This document shows positions 26,074-34,229 of a stretch of 64,000 nt of DNA, one piece after another. The stretch spans positions 1,116,001 through 1,180,000 of the forward strand of contig NZ_CP044126.1 of assembly GCF_016864575.1 (NCBI RefSeq). Direction: 5' to 3'. Made by a program: the position numbers and the translations under genes. A model generated the notes under the pieces. That model did no database searches and was not told the DNA's origin. It saw nothing but the letters and a program-made list of their open reading frames with translations. This DNA comes from Rhizobium sp. BG4 (GTDB taxonomy: Bacteria; Pseudomonadota; Alphaproteobacteria; Rhizobiales; Rhizobiaceae). Positions within the stretch are counted from its first letter, which is position 1; each line of letters starts with the position of its first letter.

Positions 26074-29000
26074 TTATGCTTCGCCGTAGGCGGCGATTGC
26101 CGCTGCGACTGCGCCGATCTGCGTGTCATTCATCGCCTGGATCTGGTCCGAGGTGAAGGCCTTCAGCGGATCCTCGTCGAGGCCAGCGATATCTTCGGCA
26201 GCGATGCCGGAGATTGCCTTGACGTTGATTGCTGCGATGTCTTCTTCGGAGAACTCCTTGAGGTCTTCAGGCGACATGGCGGCGATCTGCGTGGCGGTCA
26301 GCTTTGCAGTCTGGTCGGAGGTCAAGCCGCCGATCTGCTCTGCCGACATCCCGGTGATCTGGGAGGCCTTCAGACCGGTGACGGCCGTTACGCTGAGCTT
26401 GCCGATCTGGGCAGCAGAGAGACCAGCGATCTGCTCGTCCGTCAGCGCGCCAACCTGGACTGCCGAGAGGGCACCGAGCTGGGCATCGCTGAACTTGCCG
26501 AGCTGGCCAGCCGTAAAGCCGGTGATCTGCTTGGCGGAGACCGCACCGATCTGGTCGACCGACAGCTTGCCGATCTGGTCGTCGCTCAGTGCACCGATGG
26601 CGGTGTTGCTCAGACCTGCGACTGCAGCCTTGGTGATCGTAGCCACACCATCCTCGGAGAGGCCGGTGATGTTGTCGGCGGTGAGGCCGGCAGTCTGAAC
26701 TGCGGTCAAGAGACCAGCCTGGGTCGCCGTCAGGCCACCAACCTGCTCGTCGGTCATCGCAGTGATCTGCGTTGCCTTGAGGCCGGTGGTGCCTGCGTTG
26801 CTCAGCTGGCCGATCTGGTCAGCGGAGAAACCAGCGATCTGGTCAGTGGTCAGAGCGCCGACCTGTACTGCAGAGAGGGCACCCATCTGTGCGCTGCTGA
26901 ACTTGCCGAGCTGGGCAGCCGAGAAGCCAGCCATCTGGGTCGAGAGCAGGCCGGAGATCTGATCCGTGCTCAGCTTGCCGATCTGTTCTTCGGTCAGAAC
27001 ACCGATGGCGTCGTTCTTAAGGCCGTTGATTGCCTTGGCGCCGATGGCGCCAATTTCATCGGCAGAGAACTTCTTGACGTCATCAGCCGACAGGGCGCCG
27101 ACCTGGGCAGCAGAGAGAGCGCCTGCCTGAGCGACGCTGAGCCCTTCGAGCTGCACGTCGGACATGCCAGAGATCTGGGTTGCCTTCAGTCCGCCGACAG
27201 CGGCGTTGCTGAGCTTGCCGATCTGGGCGGCCGAGAAGCCGGCGATCTGCGTATCGCTCAGAGCACCGACCTGGGCGGCCGTCAGGGCACCGATCTGCTC
27301 ATCGCTGAACTTGCCGAGCTGACCTGCGGTGAAGCCGGCGACCTGCGTGGTCGTGACTGCACCGATCTGTTCGGCAGAGAGAGCGCCAAGCTGGTCATCG
27401 CTGAGGACGGCGATTGCCTCGTTCTTCAGGCCAGGGATGGCCTTCGTACCGATCTTGGCAACTGCGTCTTCAGACAGGCCGGTGATGTTGGTAGCGCTGA
27501 AGCCGCCAACCTGGGCTGCCGTCAGGAGGGCCGCCTGGGTGTCGGTGATGCCGCCAACCTGTTCGTCGGTCAGGGCAGTGATCTGCGTTGCCTTGAGACC
27601 GGAAACAGCCTTGTCGCTCAGCTTGCCGATCTGGTCGTCCGTGAAGCCACCGATCTGCGTGGTCGTCAGAGCGCCAGCCTGAGCCGCCGTCAGGGCGCCG
27701 ACCTGTTCATCGCTGAACTTGCCGAGCTGACCTGCGGTGAAGGCAGTGACCTGCGTGGTCGTAACCGCGCCGATCTGTGCAGCCGAGAGCTTCGCAACCT
27801 GACCGTCGGTCAGAACGGCGATGGCTTCGTTCTTCATGCCGCTGATCGACTTGGTGCTGATCTTCGCAACAGCATCCTCAGACAGCTTGGTGACGTTCGC
27901 AGCGGTGAAGCCGCCGACCTGAGCCGCGGTCATGAGACCGGCCTGAGTGTCGGTGATGCCTGCAACCTGGGTATCCGTCATTGCAGCGATCTGCGTTGCC
28001 TTCAGACCCGCGACCGCCTTGTCGCTGAGCTTGCCGATCTGAGCGGCAGAGAGACCTGCGATCTGATCGTTGGTCAGCGAGCCGACCTGAGCTGACGTCA
28101 GGGCGCCCATCTGTTCATCGCTGAACTTGCCGAGCTGATCAGCCGTGAAGGCGGTGATCTGCTTGGTGCTGAGTACGCCGACCTGTGCAGCGGACAGTGC
28201 GCCGAGCTGATCATCGCTGAGAACAGCAATCGCTGCGTTTGCGAGGCTGGTGATCGACTTCGTGCTGAGCTTGGCAACACCGGTCTCGGAGAGGCCGGTG
28301 ATGTTGTCAGCGGTGAAGCCGGCAACCTGAGCTGCGGACAGCAGGCCAGCCTGGGTGTCGGTGATACCGCCAACCTGTTCGTCGGTCATGGCAGTGATCT
28401 GCGTTGCCTTCAGGCCAACGACGGCCTTGTCGCTGAGCTTGCCGATCTGATCTGCCGTCAGGCCACCGATCTGATCGTTGGTCAGCGAGCCGACCTGGAC
28501 TGCCGTCAGAGCGCCCATCTGTTCATCGCTGAACTTGCCGAGCTGCGCTGCGGAGAAGCCGGTGATCTGCTTGGCAGTCATCGCGCCGATCTGGCCAGCC
28601 GAGAGCTTGCCAACCTGTGCTTCGGTCAGGACGCCGATCGCATCGTTGCTCAGGCCGCCGATGGCTTTGGTGCTGATCGCACCGATTTCGTCGGCAGAGA
28701 ACTTCTTGATGTCGTCAGCCGTGAGAGCACCAACCTGGGCAGCCGACAGAGCGCCGGCCTGAGCAACGCTCAGTCCTTCGAGCTGCACGTCTGTCATAGC
28801 GCTGATCTGCGTAGCCTTGAGGCCTGCGACGGCCTTGTCGCTGATCTTGCCGATCTGGGCGGCAGAGAGACCCGTGATCTGGTCGTTGGTCAGCGAGCCG
28901 ACCTGAGCTGCAGTGAGAGCGCCGATCTGTTCATCGCTGAACTTGCCGAGCTGAGCGGCCGTGAAGCCGGTGATCTGCTTGGTGCTGAGCACGCCGACCT

Positions 29001-31146
29001 GAGCAGCCGAGAGAGCGCCAACCTGATCGTCGCTGAGGACGCCGATTGCTTCGTTCTTCAGGCTGATGATTGCCTTGGTGCTGAGCTTGGCGACACCGGT
29101 TTCGGAGAGGCCGGTGATGTTGGTTGCGCTGAAGCCGCCAACCTGAGCTGCCGTCAGCAGGCCAGCCTGGGTGTCGGTCATGCCGCCAACCTGTTCGTCG
29201 GTCATGGCAGCGATCTGCGTAGCCTTCAGGCCAGCGAATGCCTTGTCGCTGAGCTTGCCGATCTGATCAGCCGTCAGGCCGCCGATCTGGTCGTTGGTCA
29301 GCGAGCCGACCTGAGCCGCCGTGAGAGCGCCGATCTGTTCGTCGTTGAACTTGCCGAGCTGCGCTGCGGAGAAGCCAGTGATCTGCTTGGTGGTGATCGC
29401 GCCGATCTGGCCAGCGGAGAGCTTACCAACCTGTGCTTCAGTCAGAACGCCGATCGCATCGTTGCTCAGGCTGCCGATCGCCTTGGTGCTGATCGCACCG
29501 ATTTCGTCGGCAGAGAACTTCTTGATGTCGTCAGCCGTGAGAGCGCCGACCTGGGCAGCCGAGAGAGCGCCGGCCTGAGCAACGCTCAGACCTTCGAGCT
29601 GCACGTCTGTCATCGCGGAGATCTGCGTAGCCTTGAGGCCTGCGACAGCCTTGTCGCTGATCTTGCCGATCTGGTCGGCAGAGAGACCGGTGATCTGGTC
29701 GTTGGTCAGCGAGCCGACCTGAGCTGCCGTCAGGGCACCAATCTGTTCATCGCTGAACTTGCCGAGCTGAGCGGCGGTGAAGCCGGTGATCTGCTTGGCG
29801 CTGAGCGCTCCAACCTGGGCAGCGGAGAGAGCGCCGACCTGGTCGTCGCTGAGGACAGCGATTGCTTCATTCTTCAGGCCAGCGATGGCCTTGGTGCTCA
29901 GCTTGGCAACACCGGTTTCGGAGAGGCCGGTGATGTTGGTTGCGCTAAAGCCGCCAACCTGGGCTGCCGTCAGCAGGCCAGCCTGGGTGTCGGTCATGCC
30001 GCCAACCTGTTCGTCGGTCATGGCAGCGATCTGCGTAGCCTTCAGGCCGACGACAGCCTTGTCGCTCAGCTTGCCGATCTGGTCGGCAGAGAGGCCGCTG
30101 ATCTGGTCATTGGTCAGCGAGCTGACCTGAACCGCCGTCAGGGCGCCCATCTGCTCATCGCTGAACTTGCCGATCTGCGCCGACGTGAAGCCGGTGATCT
30201 GCTTGGCGGTCATCGCGCCGATCTGGCCGGCGGAGAGTGCACCAACCTGGTCTTCGGTGAGGACGGCGATTGCTTCATTCTTCAGGCTGACGATTGCCTT
30301 GGTGCCGAGCTTGGCAACAGCATCTTCGGAGAGGCCCGTGATGTTGGTGGCGGTGAAGCCGGCGACCTGCGCAGCACTCAGAACGCCTGCCTGGTCGGCG
30401 GTAAAGCCTTCAACCTGAGACGACGTCATGGCGGTGATCTGGGTTGCCTTGAGACCGGCAACAGCCTTGAGGCTGAGCTGGCCGACCTGGTCACCGCTGA
30501 AGCCACCAACCTGGGTGGTGCTGAGAGCGCCGACCTGTACGGCCGACAGGGCGCCCATCTGTGCTTCGCTGAACTTGCCGAGCTGGGCCGAGGTCAGCGC
30601 AGTCATCTGCTTCGTGGTCAGCGCCGCGATCTGGTCGGTGCTGAGTTTGGCGATCTGGTCGTCGGTCAGGCCGGCGACGGCGTCGTTGCTCAGGCCTGCG
30701 ATTGCCTTGGCGCTGATGGCGCCAACTTCATCAGCCGAGAACTTGGCGATGTCGTCTGCGCCGAGCGAACCGATCTGCGCGGCGCTCAGGCCCTTGATCT
30801 GGTCGGAGGTCAGGTTTTCGACCTGATCGGCGGAAAGCGCGGCCATCTGGGTGGTGCTGAAGGCAGCGACCTGGGCGTTGCTCAGGTCCTTGAACTTGGT
30901 GGCATCGATTGCACCGAGCTGGGCGGCGCTGAGGCCGCCGATCGCGGCTGTGGAGATCGCGCCGAGCTGGTCGGAACCGAGAGCGCCCACATCTTCGGCT
31001 TCGAAGGCAGCAACCTGCGTCTTGTTGAGAAGCTTCAGCTGGTCGACGGAGAATGCTGCAACGTCGTCCTTGGTAAAGGCTTTGATGGTTGTAGCGGAAA
31101 GAGCTTTGATTTGATTTGCAGAGAGAGAAGTAACGATCGAGGTCAT
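26074..31146 (-). CDS. Giant octapeptide-repeat protein, about 1,690 residues, unknown function
   Basis: I do not recognise a described family. From about residue 9 to ten residues before the C-terminus the chain divides into about 210 gapless octapeptides, consensus [S/T]-x-x-Q-[I/V]-x-x-[L/F/M], for example TAAQVGSL, TNDQIGGL, TADQIGKL. Position 1 Ser/Thr with position 4 Gln/Glu is a helix-capping box, so each octad may be one short helical turn of a solenoid. I saw no Cys, Trp, Arg or His and one Tyr (C-terminal AAYGEA). Lys and Asp/Glu are the charged residues. There is no Sec signal. A Cys-free, repeat-built protein suggests secretion, perhaps by a type I system, but no transporter is adjacent. 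ATG 31146 (MTSIVTSLSANQIKAL) is chosen; the frame extends to 31227. The single-cistron layout is flanked by an ECF sigma gene and a Crp gene. Confidence 0.85.
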   Translation of the reverse strand: MTSIVTSLSANQIKALSATTIKAFTKDDVAAFSVDQLKLLNKTQVAAFEAEDVGALGSDQLGAISTAAIGGLSAAQLGAIDATKFKDLSNAQVAAFSTTQMAALSADQVENLTSDQIKGLSAAQIGSLGADDIAKFSADEVGAISAKAIAGLSNDAVAGLTDDQIAKLSTDQIAALTTKQMTALTSAQLGKFSEAQMGALSAVQVGALSTTQVGGFSGDQVGQLSLKAVAGLKATQITAMTSSQVEGFTADQAGVLSAAQVAGFTATNITGLSEDAVAKLGTKAIVSLKNEAIAVLTEDQVGALSAGQIGAMTAKQITGFTSAQIGKFSDEQMGALTAVQVSSLTNDQISGLSADQIGKLSDKAVVGLKATQIAAMTDEQVGGMTDTQAGLLTAAQVGGFSATNITGLSETGVAKLSTKAIAGLKNEAIAVLSDDQVGALSAAQVGALSAKQITGFTAAQLGKFSDEQIGALTAAQVGSLTNDQITGLSADQIGKISDKAVAGLKATQISAMTDVQLEGLSVAQAGALSAAQVGALTADDIKKFSADEIGAISTKAIGSLSNDAIGVLTEAQVGKLSAGQIGAITTKQITGFSAAQLGKFNDEQIGALTAAQVGSLTNDQIGGLTADQIGKLSDKAFAGLKATQIAAMTDEQVGGMTDTQAGLLTAAQVGGFSATNITGLSETGVAKLSTKAIISLKNEAIGVLSDDQVGALSAAQVGVLSTKQITGFTAAQLGKFSDEQIGALTAAQVGSLTNDQITGLSAAQIGKISDKAVAGLKATQISAMTDVQLEGLSVAQAGALSAAQVGALTADDIKKFSADEIGAISTKAIGGLSNDAIGVLTEAQVGKLSAGQIGAMTAKQITGFSAAQLGKFSDEQMGALTAVQVGSLTNDQIGGLTADQIGKLSDKAVVGLKATQITAMTDEQVGGITDTQAGLLSAAQVAGFTADNITGLSETGVAKLSTKSITSLANAAIAVLSDDQLGALSAAQVGVLSTKQITAFTADQLGKFSDEQMGALTSAQVGSLTNDQIAGLSAAQIGKLSDKAVAGLKATQIAAMTDTQVAGITDTQAGLMTAAQVGGFTAANVTKLSEDAVAKISTKSISGMKNEAIAVLTDGQVAKLSAAQIGAVTTTQVTAFTAGQLGKFSDEQVGALTAAQAGALTTTQIGGFTDDQIGKLSDKAVSGLKATQITALTDEQVGGITDTQAALLTAAQVGGFSATNITGLSEDAVAKIGTKAIPGLKNEAIAVLSDDQLGALSAEQIGAVTTTQVAGFTAGQLGKFSDEQIGALTAAQVGALSDTQIAGFSAAQIGKLSNAAVGGLKATQISGMSDVQLEGLSVAQAGALSAAQVGALSADDVKKFSADEIGAIGAKAINGLKNDAIGVLTEEQIGKLSTDQISGLLSTQMAGFSAAQLGKFSSAQMGALSAVQVGALTTDQIAGFSADQIGQLSNAGTTGLKATQITAMTDEQVGGLTATQAGLLTAVQTAGLTADNITGLSEDGVATITKAAVAGLSNTAIGALSDDQIGKLSVDQIGAVSAKQITGFTAGQLGKFSDAQLGALSAVQVGALTDEQIAGLSAAQIGKLSVTAVTGLKASQITGMSAEQIGGLTSDQTAKLTATQIAAMSPEDLKEFSEEDIAAINVKAISGIAAEDIAGLDEDPLKAFTSDQIQAMNDTQIGAVAAAIAAYGEA
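26484..30971 (-). repeat. Tandem 408-bp super-repeats (11 units) inside the octapeptide gene
   Basis: The segment encoding QLGKFSD recurs at 26484, 26892, 27300, 27708, 28116, 28524, 28932, 29340, 29748, 30156 and 30564: ten intervals of exactly 408 bp (17 octapeptides, 136 residues) with no indel. Two unit types are seen. Type A carries QAGLLTAAQVGGF and SETGVAKL; type B carries QLEGLSVAQAGAL and DDIKKFSADEIGAI. From the N-terminus the order is A A B A B A A A B A plus a divergent last unit. The A-B, A-B stretch looks like a recent 816-bp duplication. Boundaries are set by the anchor and are arbitrary in phase. Confidence 0.88.
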
Positions 31147-31555
31147 GAAAGGTGCCCTTGCACTGGCGTTAGCGGTGACAGTGTCATTCGTCCGCGCGTC
31201 GTTCCCAAGAAGTTGGCAGATCCCCAACTGCAGACACGGGGGCTCGTGCCGTGCACAACTGCAAGGCCGATCGGCTTAGACGAAATGTTTCGGAAGACAT
31301 CGCTCGAGAGAGCAGTCGCTTAGGACAAGCATCATGCGTACGGCGCCTCGCATTTGAGACGCCGGTTCCTAAACCGAAGACGCCCGGCAGGAAGCCGCAC
31401 ATCTCTAGCCTTGGTTTCTGAGACCCCCACGGCCAAAAATAGAAATATGTTGGAAGCCCTAATTATGGGTTAATTTTCGCGTAATGCTGGCACGTGCCGG
31501 GGCACCAAAAGTCTAACTTCTTGGATTACCCCAAAAAAGGGCAGTATAAATTCTT

Positions 31556-31573
31556 GTGTTATTTTTATAACAC
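31556..31573. promoter_or_regulatory. Inverted repeat GTGTTAT-N4-ATAACAC
   Basis: This is a perfect 7-bp inverted repeat with a TTTT spacer in AT-rich DNA upstream of the repeat-protein gene and downstream of the crp-like gene. Either an operator or a small hairpin is possible; a protein site is more likely because the stem is AT-rich. Confidence 0.45.
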
Positions 31574-31590
31574 TGCGAAGGATATGCATA

Positions 31591-31604
31591 TCAATATCTA
31601 TTGA
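31591..31604. promoter_or_regulatory. Crp/Fnr-like palindrome TCAATA-N2-TATTGA
   Basis: This is a 14-bp perfect palindrome nine bases from the crp-like gene's stop. It is similar in size and AT content to Fnr/FixK sites (TTGAT-N4-ATCAA) but not a match. The two neighbouring Crp/Fnr regulators make it a reasonable candidate site for one of them. Confidence 0.35.
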
Positions 31605-31612
31605 ATTATGAG

Positions 31613-32341
31613 CTACTGATTCAGCCGCGACAATGCCACTCCGAGCAACCTGCGGTACTCCTCTTCCGCCGCGCCATAGGAGCCGTTCGCCTCTTCCATC
31701 AGGCCCCGGCGGCTGAGGATAGTGATCTGGCCGCGATTGGCGCGAACAAGGCCTTTTCCCTCGAGAATATGGAGTGCGACAGTGATGCCGGGGCGGCGGA
31801 CACCCAGCATGACGGCGAGGAATTCGTGGGTCAGCGAGATGGTATTGCCGTCCATGCGGTCATGGACCATCAACAGCCAGCGCGCGAGTCGCTCTTCGAG
31901 TTTCGCATGACCGTTTGCCAGCACGGTCGACGACATTTGCGCCAGAAAGGCCTGAACATAGGCAAGCAGCTTGGCGCGCAGCGTGGCGCTCGTGTCGATC
32001 GCCGCTTGCAGCGCCGCAGAAGTGATTCGGTAGCCGGTACCGGAGACCTGCATAAAGGTCATGTTCGGGGATTGCTCGCCGCCGAGGACGATCGCGGCCC
32101 CGGTCATTCCCTCGCGTCCGGCAATGCCGACCTCGATGTCCCGCCCGCCCGACAGGCGGGCGACGATCGAGGCGAGACCTGATTCCAGGAAGATGACGAA
32201 ATCGACGGGCACATGCGCCTTTTCGATCTGGTAGGGGATATCGAGCGTCACGAATTCGAGATGCGGGGAAAGAAGTGCCAGATCGCTGGCATCGAGGCTT
32301 TTCAGCAGTTCATTGCGGTAGTGGCGCTCTTCAGTCGGCAT
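31613..32341 (-). CDS. Crp/Fnr-family transcriptional regulator
   Basis: This 242-residue regulator starts at ATG 32341 (MPTEERHYRNELLKSL); the frame runs on to 32590 but the upstream residues are not family-like. An N-terminal cyclic-nucleotide-type beta-roll (FLESGLASIVARLSGGRDIEVGIAGREGMTG) is followed by a dimerisation helix and a C-terminal winged helix with LTHEFLAVMLGVRRPGITVAL as the HTH. The cysteines of Fnr are absent, so it is not an oxygen-sensing Fe-S protein. It is a clear paralogue of the gene at 32787, with the same RWLLMVHDR and EGKGL motifs. It lies downstream of nothing and upstream of the repeat-protein leader. Confidence 0.86.
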   Translation of the reverse strand: MPTEERHYRNELLKSLDASDLALLSPHLEFVTLDIPYQIEKAHVPVDFVIFLESGLASIVARLSGGRDIEVGIAGREGMTGAAIVLGGEQSPNMTFMQVSGTGYRITSAALQAAIDTSATLRAKLLAYVQAFLAQMSSTVLANGHAKLEERLARWLLMVHDRMDGNTISLTHEFLAVMLGVRRPGITVALHILEGKGLVRANRGQITILSRRGLMEEANGSYGAAEEEYRRLLGVALSRLNQ

Positions 32342-32510
32342 TCTCGTCCCCACGGCCGGCGGGGTAAAGCCGACTCGATTGAAAAGGAACCTACCGCCTT
32401 GAAATTGCAGTACAACCGACTGTCTCTTACCGTACAAAGATGAGCGATCGCCGGAATGGAACAACATCACCGGTTTTGAAGTTCGGCACCCAAAGAACGG
32501 AGTGTCCGGC
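32342..32510. other. Promoter region of the crp-like gene
   Basis: This 169-bp spacer separates the crp-like gene (minus) from a small plus-strand frame. It contains no clear operator, although GATCGCTCATC at about 32444 resembles half of the palindrome at 19899-19914. Nothing else is supported. Confidence 0.35.
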
Positions 32511-32786
32511 GTGGCGGCGAGAACGTTCCATCGATATGCGCGATCACAGGATGTGCCCAACACAGCCGTGCGCCTGATCCTGCGGGTCATCGAGGATAGT
32601 GTCGTTGCCGATGTCGAATGGCCGGCAAATGCCGAGACGGATGCGGGAAACTATCTCTACCCGACCTATGTGCCGCTGGCGATCGAGCGGGCCGAGGATG
32701 TCCGTGTGCACTACGGATTCATCGAGGTCGCCGTCGTGACCGGCAATCCGGATCTCTGGAACGAAGCCTGGGGCAGGCTGGTCTGA
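32511..32786 (+). CDS. Hypothetical protein, 91 residues
   Basis: A small frame begins at GTG 32511 eight bases after GGAG. The product reads as a soluble domain: TAVRLILRVIEDSVVADVEW, then ETDAGNYLYPTYVPLAIERAEDVRVHYGFIEVAVVTG, ending NEAWGRLV. Composition and codon pattern are normal for the region, and the stop abuts the convergent crp-like stop at 32787. I do not recognise the family. An internal GTG about 14 codons later is an alternative start. Confidence 0.6.
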   Translation: MAARTFHRYARSQDVPNTAVRLILRVIEDSVVADVEWPANAETDAGNYLYPTYVPLAIERAEDVRVHYGFIEVAVVTGNPDLWNEAWGRLV

Positions 32787-33503
32787 TCAACGGATCTTCC
32801 AGCCGAGCACGCGCTCATATTCCGCTTCCGTACGGCCATAGCTGCCATTGGCCTGCTGCTTCAGGCCTTCGCGGTCGATGATGGTGATCTCGGAGCGGTG
32901 CGAGCGGATCAGCCCCTTCCCCTCCAGCATATGCAGCGCGACGGTAACGCCGGGGCGGCGCACGCCGAGCATGATTGACAGGAACTCATGGGTCAGCGCC
33001 AGTTTCTGGCCCTCGATGCGATCGTGAACCATCAGCAGCCAGCGGGCCAGCCGGTTTTCCAGCACGGTATGGCCGTTAGTCCAGGCGGTCGAGGCGACCT
33101 GCAGGTTCAGCGCCCGGGTGAAGCGGCCGAAATGGCGGCGCATCTGCGGCCGGGCGTCCATCAGTTCCATGAGTTCTCCGGACCGTATGCGATAGGCCTC
33201 GCCGGGGATCTGGATATAGGTCTTGAATGGCCCCCGGTCGTCCCAGAGCACCAGTGATGAGCCGACGAAGCCTTCCCAGCCGATGACGCCGACTTCGATA
33301 TCGCGGCCGCGCGACATCGAGGCGATGGTCGAGGCGAGGCCGCTCTCCATGAAATAGGCAAACTCCAGCGGCTGGTTGGGCTTCTCCACCTCTTCGCCGA
33401 GCGGCAGTAAGACGCGCTCCAGCAGCGGCTCCAGCTTGGCGAAATCGGCGGCTGGCAGCGTCGAAATCATGAAATTCCGGAAGATCGCTTGCCGGGTATT
33501 CAC
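32787..33503 (-). CDS. Crp/Fnr-family transcriptional regulator (paralogue)
   Basis: This 238-residue Crp/Fnr-type regulator is closely related to the product of 31613-32341. The effector-binding roll contains YFMESGLASTIASMSRGRDIEVGVIGWEGF, and the HTH is LTHEFLSIMLGVRRPGVTVALHMLEGKGLIR. No Fnr cysteines are present. ATG at 33503 gives MNTRQAIFRNFMIS; Met-12 is a possible alternative start. It is separated by three bases from the upstream metallophosphoesterase gene, so those genes may be co-transcribed. Confidence 0.86.
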   Translation of the reverse strand: MNTRQAIFRNFMISTLPAADFAKLEPLLERVLLPLGEEVEKPNQPLEFAYFMESGLASTIASMSRGRDIEVGVIGWEGFVGSSLVLWDDRGPFKTYIQIPGEAYRIRSGELMELMDARPQMRRHFGRFTRALNLQVASTAWTNGHTVLENRLARWLLMVHDRIEGQKLALTHEFLSIMLGVRRPGVTVALHMLEGKGLIRSHRSEITIIDREGLKQQANGSYGRTEAEYERVLGWKIR

Positions 33504-33506
33504 AGT

Positions 33507-34229
33507 TCAAAGCTCCAGAAGTGCGTAGGCCTTGCCCGTCGGTTTCTCGATATGGGCAGCAACGTTGAAAACAGGGGCACCGCGCGGTGTGCGGCCCTCA
33601 TAGGTGCCGCGATGGGCATGGCCGTGGACGACGGCATCGACCTTGAAGCGGTCGATGGTCTCGGCGAGGCGCGAGGAGCCGAGGAACGGATAGATTTCCA
33701 GCGGCTCTCCGGCCACGGTCTCGGCGATCGGCGCATAATGCAGGATCACCATGGATTTCTCGGCGCGCACCTGGCGCATGGCGTTTTCCAGCCGCATCGA
33801 TTCCTCGACGCTTTCGGCCACCATCGCCTTGATGGCGCTCTCGCCGAACGAGCCCAGCATGTGGCGGCCGAAGCCGCCGGCGAAACCCTTGACGCCGACG
33901 AAGCCGACGCCCGAAATCTCGGCTGCCTGGCCGTTGAGAAGCTTGACGCCGGCATCCGTCAGGATCTGCGTCACGTCATCGACCGAGCCGCTTTCATGGT
34001 CGTGATTGCCAAGCACGGCGACGACGGGAACGGTGCAGCTGCGCAGATCGGCAGCGAGCAGTTCCGCTTCCTTCGGCTTGCCGAGATCGGTCAGGTCACC
34101 GGCCATGACGAGCACGTCGGCGACGCTCGATATTTCGCCGAACAGCTCCTTGTAGGATTTGCCGCCGTCTTCCTTCACGTGCAGGTCGGCGACGGCGGCG
34201 ACGCGGACCTTTCTATTCTTCTCAGCCAT
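33507..34229 (-). CDS. Calcineurin-like metallophosphoesterase
   Basis: This 240-residue soluble phosphoesterase has the two-metal motifs in order: VADLHV (D-x-H), MAGDLTD (GD), VLGNHDHE (GNHD), and late HGHAHRG (GHxH), all intact. ATG at 34229 (MAEKNRKVRVAAV) puts the first motif about 12 residues in, normal for the family. Its start lies inside the end of the nucleotidyltransferase gene (eight-base overlap), so the pair is translationally coupled. Substrates in this family include cyclic nucleotides, phosphodiesters and polynucleotides. The coupling suggests one enzyme adds and the other removes or processes a nucleotidyl group, which is inference. Confidence 0.88.
   Translation of the reverse strand: MAEKNRKVRVAAVADLHVKEDGGKSYKELFGEISSVADVLVMAGDLTDLGKPKEAELLAADLRSCTVPVVAVLGNHDHESGSVDDVTQILTDAGVKLLNGQAAEISGVGFVGVKGFAGGFGRHMLGSFGESAIKAMVAESVEESMRLENAMRQVRAEKSMVILHYAPIAETVAGEPLEIYPFLGSSRLAETIDRFKVDAVVHGHAHRGTYEGRTPRGAPVFNVAAHIEKPTGKAYALLEL

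Larger units (their letters stand above)
31147..31612. other. 466-bp non-coding leader/promoter region of the repeat protein
   Basis: No supported gene lies here. It is AT-richer than its surroundings from about 31430 to 31612. It contains two perfect inverted repeats (31556-31573 and 31591-31604), listed separately. The repeat protein's promoter must lie within it or farther upstream; no clear -35/-10, EcfG or iron-box match was found on the minus strand. The length leaves room for an mRNA leader or small RNA, but nothing specific supports one. Confidence 0.5.

Noticed and set aside
26484-30971. Could the regular repeats be a CRISPR array or satellite?
   Set aside because: The unit is 408 bp, in-frame, with no unique spacers between copies, and codes for protein throughout.
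26123-31114. Many plus-strand frames within the octapeptide gene
   Set aside because: They repeat with the same 408-bp period because the DNA repeats; none has a start context or domain.
31147-31227. Longer start for the repeat protein at 31227
   Set aside because: The extra residues (MGICQLLGNDARTND) do not follow the octad pattern, although a leader peptide cannot be ruled out.
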